This document shows, piece after piece, positions 24,001 through 35,601 of a DNA stretch of 64,000 nt. Each line of letters starts with the position of its first letter. The first letter of the stretch is position 1. The notes below the pieces were generated by a model. The model was given only the letters and a program-made list of their open reading frames with translations. It searched no databases and was not told the DNA's origin. This DNA comes from Bradysia coprophila (taxonomy: Eukaryota; Arthropoda; Insecta; Diptera; Sciaridae): contig NW_023503307.1 of the NCBI RefSeq assembly GCF_014529535.1, positions 4,561,887-4,625,886 on the forward strand, written 5' to 3'. A program made the position numbers and the translations under genes.

Positions 24001-25628
24001 TCAAGTAATAAAAAGGCATGCTTAGTTACTTTTTCAGTTAAGTGTTAGGTGTCGTTGTAAAGGTGGCTTTCCAACGAGCCCACACACAACAAGTTTCGAG
24101 TTAGCGCCTTGTCGCAAAAGTCATTTGAAATTTGCCTGAGTTCACGACCCTGACATTTTTGCACTAAAATCGATTTCTATATAGCTTCAAAAAATTGTTT
24201 TCGAAAAAATTTCTTTTTACAATGAAAGCTTGTGTCGTAAGCTCTCGTTAGATATAAATATAACTGATGTACAACCCATAAATGTTTTGGAAAAGCCCAA
24301 AGACTGGGTGAACAGGTCGGGCTACTTTGACTGACTTGGAGAGATGCGAGTGCACTTAGAAATCAAATCGGTCTCTTTAGACTATTCTGAAGTGAAATAA
24401 ACCAAGTCACCTTAACAAGTGACCTCAGCATCAGTGAGTTACGTTCAATTTTTCTTTAACCCATATTTTCGTGTTTTCTCACATATTTCGTCCTTGAGCG
24501 ACCCATAAACCAACTCGGATACCATCGGCCCCATATATAATTTTTATAAGGGGTTCATAAAGGTTTGTTTTGTTCGGGGTCCGCCAACTTCCTCGACACT
24601 TTTCCCATACGATTTTGGACCCCCGTAGTCTACAGTAGAAGAGACACAAATGAAACACAAAATCCACCGTCACAAAACGATTAAATTTGTTTTCCAAATC
24701 CTGAAATGGTCCTGTTCCAAGCTTTCGATCCCACAACATTTATAGTTACATGGGTACATGTTCGTCAGAATGTAGAACTGGGCAATATGTCCAATCCACT
24801 TCCTTTCGAATAAGCTAACAATGTGCTGATGGCACAAATGACAAACTAACGTTGTACCATCGATATAAAAGTGCGTACGTTTTACCTACAGTAGGTGTAT
24901 AGTGTGAGCGGTATTAAAAATTAGCAATGGCTTCTAATCCCTTATCAACATTCACATAATGGCTGATTTTTGAATTTGAAAAATATAGATAACTGACAGT
25001 GAACCATCGGTTTTTGGCTGGCTTTTACAAAACCAACATTATTATTCATGTTATACCTTATCAACAGACTGTCCCATTATCAATTTGTTATAACTTTGCT
25101 CCTCCTACCTACTGCCTTCTTTTTTTGTCAAAAGGATGTTTTATTTTGTTGTTCTTTTTAAAATGTTAACAATCATACAAACCTACAACGCAGGGTGCTT
25201 AATACTCATAATATTATAAAAGGTATCATGTATCACGTTCTTCTTGTTAAAAATGATAAAAACGAGTTAAATAAATAATTGAATGCCAATTTTAAACGTG
25301 ACATTATCAAAACAATTTCTTAATTAGCACCTCTTTGCATGTCTAATCTACGTGAATATATATACCAATCATCCGAATGATATAATACTCAAATTAAATA
25401 TTTAAAAAAAAATTATTTGTTTAAACAAAATGATGATTAATCTAATCAATGTTGTAAGAAGGAACCTTACACATTTCAGGGGTAAAACCGTCTGCTGTTA
25501 CAGCAGTTTTGCGGGGTAAAAATGTACTAGCTATTGCGCATCACCAACATAGTTTCTAGGGGTAGGGTGCAGGAGGGTGGTGTTTTATACGTACAATTTA
25601 GACAAACAAACTCGACATTTAAAAGCCC
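21087..25628. other. AT-rich spacer without recognised genes
   Basis: Only short, low-complexity frames occur. One MITE-family copy is at 23326-23467. A minus-strand frame at 24479-24739 has no recognisable product. Confidence 0.55.
23326..23467. repeat. MITE family 1, copy 1 (TTTCAGCTGATCC palindrome)
   Basis: The arms tcagctgatccacatatacaat and attgcatgtgtggatcagctga flank the centre ttttaccactacca(g)gcgcgtgcgtg, followed by catgctgaaatttcac. The same centre and arms recur at 45750-45931, and a partial copy lies at 63523-63592. Confidence 0.8.
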
Positions 25629-25994
25629 ATTGAAATGAAGCATGAAATGGAGACACCTCGTTTTGCGTTCAGCAAATTGTATTGTTTTGTTGCATGAAAT
25701 GGAGACACCTCGTTTTGCGTTCAGCAAATTGTATTGTTTTGTTGCATGAAATGGAGACACCTCGTTTTGCGTTCAGCAAATTGTATTGTTTTGTTGCATG
25801 AAATGGAGAAACCTCGTTTTGCGTTCAGCAAATTGTATTGTTTTGTTGCATGAAATGGAGACACCTCGTTTTGCGTTCAGCAAATTGTATTGTTTTGTTG
25901 CATGAAATGGAGACACCTCGTTTTGCGTTCAGCAAATTGTATTGTTTTGTTGCATGAAATGGAGAAACCTCGTTTTGCGTTCAGCAAATTGTAT
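25629..25994 (+). repeat. Second 52-bp tandem array (7 units)
   Basis: Units start at 25641, 25693, 25745, 25797, 25849, 25901 and 25953, exactly 52 bases apart and almost identical (gcatgaaatggag, cacctcgttttgcg, ttcagcaaattgtattg). The only repeated variant is gagaaacc for gagacacc in units 4 and 7, giving a three-unit pattern. The sequence is unrelated to the array at 7960-9620. Confidence 0.95.
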
Positions 25995-28900
25995 TCAGCC
26001 GCGGTTAGCCTATAAAACAGATACTACTAAAATGAAATAAATATGACGATAAACACGATTCGTGTCCCACATACACAAAAAAAAGTTTTAAAAAAATATA
26101 TAAATTCGCCGGTATAAATAAAATATACCGCAAGCACGTGGTCGCTAAATTCAAACTCTATGAATGTGTGTATGAATAATACAAAAAAAAACGAAGAAAA
26201 TTTATGAATGAATTCATCTGTTGAGCGCCGGTCTATACTCGAGTATGCAGCGCATTACGTTTTCGTAACACAAATACTATCGAACTCTAGAGGAGAAATA
26301 TATTAATGGTATTTCTTTTTTATTAGAAACTGACTCGCACACTTGAAAAAAACGGATGTTTTGATTCATGAACACGATGTAGTATTATATCGGTGCTGGT
26401 GTTGGAGTTGAAAATACCGTGTGTTCTGTCTAAACAACAATGAATGACGTGCGTTATCGGTTCACTCCTGTGTTGTCAATACACGCAAAATGGTTTAGAA
26501 CACACGATTCTAACGGGGATAAAAATGTACGAATGAGTGAATTTCCAGAATTGTTTTTCTTTCTCCTTCATTTTTTTATATTTTTGATGTTTGCAGAAAA
26601 AAAGAGGTATATTCGATATACCAATACAAGTGATGCGCCAAACGGAGGAGCTCAAACCGAATTTTGACTCTATTATCGAACCAATCACAGCACCGTATTT
26701 TATGTACAAACAAACGTCACGCTTACCGAATGTATATATAGTATACGTACATAACAATCAAGCAGAATATAAGTTGCGATACTTACTTGCGATTAGAGAG
26801 TTATGAAAATTTTTATTCACCCTACCCATACAATCGTATACACACTATATATCGTATACCGTACCTGCGAGCCTCTCATTTTATGCCGTGGAAAAAAAGA
26901 TATATAAGTCAGCTTTGGCCGTGAAAATATTTAGAATAACTTTCAGAGCCAAAGAATTAGCACATTAGTACATACATCAAATTTTGATATTACTTTTCAA
27001 ATTGGGTATAAAGTGTGCTACGATATAATTGATTGAGTCGTTGATATTTTTTGAAAAAGAAGAAAGAGAAAACAAAGATTTCAAACGCAAAGAAATTTTT
27101 TAATTGTTTTTTAAACATTCAACATCGATTACTTGTTACAATCACTACGTGCGTGTACTCCCGTATCAGAAATCAGTGGACGTTTAAGTGGACAAATTGA
27201 CAGTGTTTCCCAAGTTTTAAGTGAATTTCAAAAAAAGGAAAATATTTTGTTGAATTCAATTGTCGAAATCATCACAGAAATGGATAACATTTGCAAAACA
27301 TCAACATGTAAGTAAAATCATTTCAAGTTTTTTTATTCAAATCCAATCGGCCAGTTATTGTTTAATTGCATCGAAAATGATTGCACATCTATCTGAGTTG
27401 TTGAAAAACTAAAAAAAAAACTTCAGAATGCATCTCGGACCTAGAGAAAAGTCTGCTGACAAATCGTTTCGCATTGACATAATTCATTTCTGAAAAAGGT
27501 CGATCTCAGATTTGAATAATACAGCATAGGATGCGGTGGACAAATACAAATTGTAAATAGTAAATTTTCCGATAGATCATTCCTAGTGGTGTTAATTGGG
27601 TTTGTGGCTTGTGTAGATGTCATTGTAAACGTGAGGCACAACTTATCTAATGAATGTTGTTATCCACAATTTTGAGTTTTAAATTTTTTATCTGAAGAAT
27701 TTTCGTATCAAAATTGAAACAATCATTTGTTCACCGTACCACGAAACGTTTATACATTGCTAAGTGAACCAAAATTGTACTAAATGCCGAAAACTCCGAA
27801 GAGATCGAAAATCGAAATGATTGCATTGCGATACAATCCATGTAAGCAACACCTGCACCAATGTTTTCACATTCATTGAACGTAGCCAATAAATTTAAAA
27901 ATTATTATCCTCTAATTGACCATAATCACAATCTGTTCCATTTATCAATTTATTTAATTTTATCGTCGGTCATATGAGCGAGCACACAAAGCAATTTCGC
28001 GATATCAAACCGCATCATAAAAAAAGAAGAAGAAAGAAATTGACGCCAAAGCTAAAAAGCAAAAACTTATAAATTTTTATCAATTATACATTAAATGCTC
28101 GTATCATTCATGACTTCATAAATATTTTTGAATATATACTCACTCGTCTCTATACACGACATTATATCCAATTAAAAAAAAAATTGGGAGAAAAAAGTAC
28201 GATTTATTATCAGTGGCATCGAATACGTCATAATATTTCATTCATAAAAATCGTTTCGTTGTTTAATTACCACTGTGTAAGTAATCGCCTATGAATGATT
28301 TATTAATGGCAAAAAGTCGTACGCGCGAATCGCGAGTGTATTTTCATATTTCTGTTTTTTTATCAATGCATCTTCGGTCGCGGTTGGTTCTGTTAAACTA
28401 GCATATCAACTGTAAATTACTCACAAATTTGATAAGTCAATTAGCGTTTGCTCGAAATTCTTTTTTTTTATCTAATTCAATCTTCTGCTATTTTTATCGC
28501 TTATGACGCCTATAAAACAAAGCTGCATATTAATTGCATTACGATGCAGATGCAGATCTATAGTAATTGTACACTATAATTTCGCATTAATTAACTCATT
28601 GCCTTACATATATTGTCATTGATAGGGATTTTCCCGTTCCCCGGCAAATAATACGATCGTGTATGTAATGTATACAGAAATGTAAGACACCGGTATGCAT
28701 TTGTTTACAACTTGCTTTCATTGCGGATTAAGCGCACCGCCAACCATACTGTAAATGTAAATGTGAAAAAATTTCAGAAAATCTTGCACAGTCATTGTCA
28801 ATTGAATGTTAGCGGCATAGCGTTACGCATTTATTTGTCCATTTATTTCATTTTTTTTGCATCAATGACGTAACCGTTGAAAAATCATGTCATTGGAAAA

Positions 28901-30289
28901 CTTCAGTGTATTACACATAATTCGGAAGTGACTAATCTGAACATTGTAAATGGTTCATCTGTATAGTGGTGTAAAGTGTACTGTCTATATCGTAAGTATG
29001 CTTAACGCCACACTATACACTTTGCTGGTTTTCTCTCTTTGGTTTTGAGAGTTTTTATCTCACTAAATAAAGAAAAATACCCATTTATGGCACGAACGAC
29101 AAACAGCATAGATTCGATAGATATATATGTAGGTACTATGTGATAGTAATAGATATTTCGAACATTACAGACGTTATGTCTCAATGGGTAAAAATAGTTC
29201 TTTATTGTCACAGGGCTGAAAGTGTTGTCTAATTGTTTAGGATCGTGATATCACAGTAGTATAAGTTCACCACTAATTCAGAAACGCATAAGTGCATTCA
29301 AAATGTTGACTTGGAACGCCTCCATAAAATTAAATTGCACTACTCCTAATAACATGTTGTATACATGGACAGAGAGAACACAAACAACGAAGACAAGCTT
29401 TTTTTTCGACATCGGCATACCCTTTATTATGTACTCTATATGTTCAGTTCGTACTCTATAGATTCAGCTCAGGTGGGGTAAATAAAAAAAAATAGAAAAA
29501 GAAAAGAAATTGCAAAAGGCAATTCAAATTCACTGATTTTAATATTGCTTCCAATATGCAACCCAGACACATATGTAGCAGAAAACATTTTTCATTAAAA
29601 ACGACGAGAAAATACAATGAAATAATTCGTCATCGCAGGTAAAAAGGAAGAGAGCTTTTTCGTTGTCTGATCTTATTTGTATATACACGAAAAATCACAC
29701 ATTCATCGAATTTTTATTTATTTGTATTCACGCCATTCATTGACATTGTCATAGTATTGTGTGGTGTTCTCATATTTCCAGTAGTTCGTTTTGCGTATAG
29801 TATATACCTACCATTTATACGTATATATGGGAGAATTATGAATCAAACCTCAAAAGAGACACCTTTTTACCATCGGACTTTTCACTTTTGGAACAGTTGC
29901 TTGTCAAACGTTGTAAGAACAACATCTTGAAAAAGATTTTTGATCGACATACTAAAAAAAAAGGTTTTCTGTATACTTACTGTGTTCTGTTATTAAGTGT
30001 TGGATCGGAAAACTTAGCAAAAAAAATTATTTAAACGAAAAAAAGTTGTATTAACAAAGTGCAAATTTATCAGCGACGGATGTGACTGTTAGAAAGAAAT
30101 TAAAAAATAAATATTTTGTGGAAAAAAGAAGTGATTCAGTGGTCAGAACAATTATTATTGTTCTCAAGAAAAAACAAAAACAGTTTTCGCTTTACAAAAA
30201 CATTTTTTTTTAAATTTGTGTATGACGTTAAATTGCATCACAATTGATAACTACAAGCATTCGAGTTGGGCACCAGTACAGCTACGAAA
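25995..30289. other. Upstream region and probable 5' UTR of the secreted-protein gene
   Basis: AT-rich DNA. A 60-codon coiled-coil-like frame (27133-27315, ending at a good donor, acat|gtaagt) lacks an ATG or an AG acceptor and is left uncalled. The last ~300 bases before the ATG at 30290 are A-rich and free of gene signals, as expected of a 5' UTR. Confidence 0.4.
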
Positions 30290-33200
30290 ATGCGGTGTGT
30301 GTATTTAACAAAACTGTTTTATTTCAATATATTTTCCGTAAATTAATTGTTAACAAATGTTTTAAGACAAATTAGTAAACAAAACACAGATTCATGAAAT
30401 TTCATTGAGAAGACCCGTCGGTACATGTGTACAGCATGCACCATTCATTCATTGGTTCACTTTCATTCACAAAAAATCATAATTTATTAATTTTATTGAT
30501 AAAAAGTACTTTTTCTGTTTTGTTGTGTTGTCCACATCGATAAACATAAATTAACGTTTTTTTTTTAGTGAATTGGAATTCCTGAGATGACTAAAAATAG
30601 TTAAATGATTTCACATCGGAAGTTGTTTAAATATTTTGATACAGCTTCATTAAATATAATGAATGAATCATACGTTTACTGATCCATCATCCGAAACCAC
30701 TTCTAGTCGGTGAACATTTAAACCAAAAAAAATTAAAAAAAACAAAATGTTATTCAACTGTAGTGTGAACTATGAACGCCTTGTCTTACTATATTTCGCA
30801 TGTATATATGCATAGTCTGAAATTGTTTCCAGTTCTGTTTAAGGGTTCCAGTACAATTCTTACGCAACACTAATAAACTACTAATAAAATATGTTGATTA
30901 CGATAGGTAATTGAAAATAGAAAAAAAAATTCTGAAACTTTGCTATACTTTCAAAATGAATCATTGCGTAATTAACAGGCGAAAAACGCATATATAAATA
31001 ACTCATTCGATAATGATGTTCTAATGATGTTTAGAAATCGCTAATAAAATGAACGGTTAGCTAATTCATCCCTTCAAAATCGGAACCGTTGTGTTGAGCG
31101 GTCATAAAAAATTGATGCGGCATCAATACGCAATGAGGCAATAAACTCGAAGAATTTTTTTTAATCGATGATATTATGCAGTGAGAAATTCACCCTGATA
31201 ACCAACCGCTGCAAGTGTGCGTACAATAAAACAAATTGTTTTCTAGTTCAACCGATTTGTATCAGTTAAAGGAATTAATTGCTCAACAAAAAAAAAATCT
31301 TTACTGCGATAAAAGTTGTTCGCCATAACAAACAAGAAATTAGTTCCCTCACTTCAATGGCATCTCATATTTTGCATTCATTGGGTCATCTAACTTATCA
31401 CCTAGGCACTTAACGTTTAATGGCAAATACCAAATTAGTCGTTTAGTGTTGTGACATCCAAATATGTATTCGTGCTATTGTTACCGGTTTCTTCGTCTTC
31501 ATTTTAATTAAATTATAGGAATTACCAGTAAACTATAATTATGCAATTTTCCAGTCTATCGAAATTGCAATGGAATTTTTCAAAATTAATAATTAATTAT
31601 GACTTCGCTTATTGAACAGGTGTATTAAGCCTGGGCCAAATCAAACTGGTTTCGCTATCGAAAAATTATTGTCAAAGATCCCAGTTGACCTATCCGAAAA
31701 GGGGATATATTTGTCAAAGTCAAATGCGTGTAAATTTTTTTTGATTTAAATCGATATAGATCGAAAGACACGCTGCAGTTGATAGTGGTTAGGTAATTAA
31801 TTACAATCAAAACAGAGTGAATTTTTATCAGCTCGTAATAATTGAGTGACTAATGAATGTTATGTTCGTCTATTTAATCACAATATTCATTCGTTTGATG
31901 GAGACGTTTTTCGATTATATTTCATTTACTTCAAAATGATTGAATGTGAAATGTGAGGAGAAAAAAAATAAGATATCGGTGACTTATAGTAAATTATCGC
32001 TGCTGATGGGTAGTTTATTTTTTGCGAAGGTGGATCTTTCAATGTTTTTTTCGTAATAAAAAAAAAGTTTTTTTTTGTTGAAATCAAAAGAACATCGATT
32101 TGTTTTAACCCAATTAATTAACATAATAAGGTGATACTGGTCGTAAATTAATTCATCTTTTTTTCTCTTATTTTTTTTTCTTCATTTTTAATTCCAATAA
32201 AAACAATTCAACAAAAGCCACAAATTCCAACTTGATGACTAAATTTGGTGAATTAGTTTGTTGTTTTCTGTTTTGTTAATTGGTTAAAGATTGCCAGTAA
32301 AAATACATTTTCGAATTAAAAATTGAACGAAACAGAGAAAAATTCAATTTATAATTCAACCGTCTTGTCATTAATGAGGATGTTTTTTTGTTTTGTTTTG
32401 GAAAAGAAAGACCTTTTCACAGACACATTTCGTGTATTGTACACCTTTGTGAGATCGTTATTTTATACGATTTTGCATCCACTTGTCTAAGTGATAAATG
32501 TTTCTTTCCGCTTTTCGATTAGTACCACTTCGGAGGTTCATTGATACCTAACCGGTCACCAGTCACAACAACATTTCGTAATATGTCATAAAACAAAATA
32601 ATCATTTCTTATCGCACACAATGTGGTTGCTGATAGGGCAAAGTCATGCCGAAACAAAAGCGTTTACACCGAATTATTGGTTTCAAACGTGTTTCACCAA
32701 AATAAAGAGATAACCCTGACAAACGATTTTCTGGGTCAGCAAATTATTTATAAAACATTTTGTAGATAAAGACTTGATTTAATTGTACATTTTTAGAAGA
32801 TTCGCGATTTTGTTAATTTGTTTCGGTTCAACTTCACAATTTTAGTTTAATTTAATTTAAAAAAAAAAAAATCAATTTTTTACTAATTTTTCCAATTTTC
32901 TATTCTTTACAGACATCTACAGTTTTTTCGTTTGTGTCGTCATTTTTGCTGGCTTTGCTAACGGTGCCCCACAAAACCATCACAGACATGGACACACAGC
33001 GGCGTATTCATCGTCTGTTGATGACAGTAATACCAAAATGGAATGGGTGAATCCGTGTGGTGTACTTTTAGCTACTGTACCGACAAAATTCGAAAATGAA
33101 ACCGAATTTCAACCAAGAAATGTAAGTTTTTTTGCCACGACTTCTTTAGCATCACTCATAAAAATGAATATCTTGCTAATTTTCGCAGAAGAGTTCAATA

Positions 33201-35467
33201 GCTTGTCGTGTTAATTGACATCATTTTCTAATTTCGTTGTTTCTTTTCATTACAGCCGAAAGCTTTAAAGCCACTGAGAGACGCTTTACCAAACTATATC
33301 CTTCGACTGAACGGTCCGAACATGAACGCTATTGACACATCAGACATTAGCGAATGGTTTAAATACAATTCAACCTACTCATTTTTGCATCGAATCAATG
33401 CATCTGTAGCAGCTGTAAGTATTAATTCATTTTAAACAAAATCAACAATTTTACTCGATTCGTTTGCACCAATGTTTCCCAATCACAAATTTGGATAAAA
33501 TGACGATACTTAGAACAAATTTCAATTAATTAAATAATCTCAGGCGCCACTCATACCATCATCTAAAAAAAACCTTAATCTGCAACATTTTCAACATTCA
33601 AATTCCCATAAACGAAACCAATGCATAAATAACAGTAAAAAACGATCTCTGACCGATCTCTTCGTTAGATTCCTTCTGCTCCAAAGGTGAAAATGTTTTC
33701 TGTTGTCCAGCATACACATAAACCTACCTAACCACCCGTTTCGGTTTCGGCCCGTCGAAAAATGTATTCTTTTCGACTCGGCATTTTTTTTGTGTGCATA
33801 TGCAAACCGACCGAAATATTGATGCAAATATGAACAATAAACAAAATGTGCGGGGCGCTCATTTCTAAAACGAAAATTTATTCGTTTTAATAAAACCATC
33901 CGTTGCAATGGGTTTGAAAGAATTTCGCCCTATGGCACAATTCGATACATGACAACCATACGTATTTATACATATATCTCGACAATGTTAACAAATCAGG
34001 TTCAGCCCGATAAAATTGTGTGTGTTATACATCATTAAGTTAGATACACACCGATTGATGAGGCCCTGATTATATGATCACCTGAAAAAAAGCCGGCTTT
34101 GTGAAGAGATTTTTCAGATAAATTAAGTTTTTGTTTTATGGTTTTTGCCGTTGTGTTGTCTTGTGTTGCCTGCTCTCTGGACATTTATGATAAATCTGTA
34201 CGTAACGCGCACAGTTTAACAATAAATTGTATTTAAAGGTTGCTGATTAATGATAGTTAAATCAAAATAGCCAATATATGTATAAGTGATTATATGCAGA
34301 GAGCACAATACAGATATGAATGAAATTGTAGGCACGGCTGAACGGCCGTAACATATTCATTCCTTTTTTCGTTATTTGACGCTAAGATGGATAATTGGCG
34401 TATTAAAGGGGCTTCAGTTTAATGATCTCCTCTAATGATTGAAAATCAGCGAATAAAGATATAATAAGCGCAAACCGAGTTAGTTTTACTAATCGATCAA
34501 TTATATCGTATATTTATGATGTTCGGTTGATTAATGCCCGCAAGATTCATGTAACATCGTGAAACAAAACTAGATTATCAACTACGTTCAGAACTTGATC
34601 ACTATGTTAACGCTCCGAGTGCTACACATATGTATTATACACAAAAACTGGGGGGAGATACGAAAAATATCCATTGCGTATCGAACAAATTCAAAAATTG
34701 TGTTTTGTGATCGGGTTCAGTTTGATAGGTATGAATGTCGATCATATCAATTTATTCATCACTTTAAAAAAAAATGGTCAAATAAAGGATCAATGATCTC
34801 TGTCGGCAGTTCGTTTTTTTTTGCATTGATTCAACTTTAATTTCTTTTCTGTATTATATGGGATTCTCAGACGAATACGACACAAGTTTGTTTGATGAAA
34901 ATTTTTTAATTTTTTTCTCTCTCATTTGATTTCCAGGTAAATTTACCAAAACGACACAGAGAAACCCAAAAATATGTGGCTGCATTCCAGCAGCTAGCGA
35001 GTAAGCAGAAAAAATTCGACAGTTTCCAAAACGAAGGTAACGCAAAAACCGTCGAAATCGATCATCTGTTGGTATTGGCGAAGAATCTCCTCTGTGAAAT
35101 CGAAACCATCATCAACAATACGCGCCAACCGATGCCAATGGTAATGTCCCGCGAAGCCATGGACCGAGCGCTGAAGTTTCGCAACAACAACAACAGCATA
35201 TTCAGTGACGACGGCGACATCGACGAGCTGGACAATAAGTTTGCGAAAGTGCGATTTCACGAGTATGTGCAAAATTTGCAGCGGGTACTGAAGCGTCCGG
35301 GTAAAAAGAATTTGCGACCGCGTAAACGGGGACCGAAATTCGGCGGTCCGAAGAAGGGTAAGGGAAAGAAGGGAACGAAAGTGGTGAAAGGGAAGGGACC
35401 GAGAAAACAAGCAAAACGAAAAAATCTGAGAAAGAAAATGAAATTACCAAATGGCTCACTAACATAA
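30290..35467 (+). CDS. Secreted basic N-glycosylated protein, 301 aa (possible Unpaired-like cytokine)
   Basis: Exons 30290-30296, 32913-33121, 33256-33414 and 34937-35467; only the phase-1 join of the 7-nt first coding exon gives an open frame. Residues 1-20 (MRYIYSFFVCVVIFAGFANG) form a signal peptide. The mature chain has a His/Ser-rich start, a WVNPCG motif, N-glycosylation sequons NET, NST, NAS, NNT and a late NGS, just two cysteines (NPCG and LLCEIE), and predicted helical stretches (FQQLASKQKKFDSF, HEYVQNLQRVLKR). The tail from ~residue 245 is extremely basic (repeated KK, RPRKRGPK, GKGKKGTK), fitting heparan/matrix binding. Small glycosylated helical secreted proteins with basic tails include the JAK/STAT ligands of the Unpaired family, and the long first intron and gene-poor surroundings would suit a regulated signal. 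I cannot confirm this from the sequence alone. The gene structure is firm; the function is a hypothesis. Confidence 0.75.
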
Positions 35468-35595
35468 GTAGTTTTTCGTCTTCTTGTTTTTAGTAATTTT
35501 TATTTATTTCAAACTTTTTTTTTTTTGTTTAGATGTTAAGCCTTATATCAATTGCTGTGATATAATTTTAGGGAAAATTATATGTAAGTATTTTG

Positions 35596-35601
35596 AATAA
35601 A
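35596..35601 (+). promoter_or_regulatory. Poly(A) signal of the secreted-protein gene
   Basis: AATAAA 129 bases after the stop codon at 35467. Confidence 0.55.

Noticed and set aside
24479..24739. 86-codon minus-strand frame
   Set aside because: Contains no family motif, no splice context; might be from a repeat, but there is no second copy in this window to show it.
25527..25760. 77-codon minus-strand frame over the second tandem array
   Set aside because: Produced by the 52-bp repeat itself; no independent coding signal.
27133..27315. 60-codon coiled-coil-like frame ending at a good splice donor
   Set aside because: No ATG, an in-frame stop at 27112-27114 and no AG acceptor close upstream; could be part of an untranslated exon but I cannot support a CDS.
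33591..33908. 105-codon minus-strand frame
   Set aside because: Lies inside an intron of the secreted-protein gene on the opposite strand, is Arg/Phe-rich with no recognisable domain, and has no supporting signals.
34994..35465. Long minus-strand frames of 138 and 87 codons
   Set aside because: Antisense shadows of the last exon of the secreted basic protein, whose frame is fixed by signal peptide, phases and splice sites.
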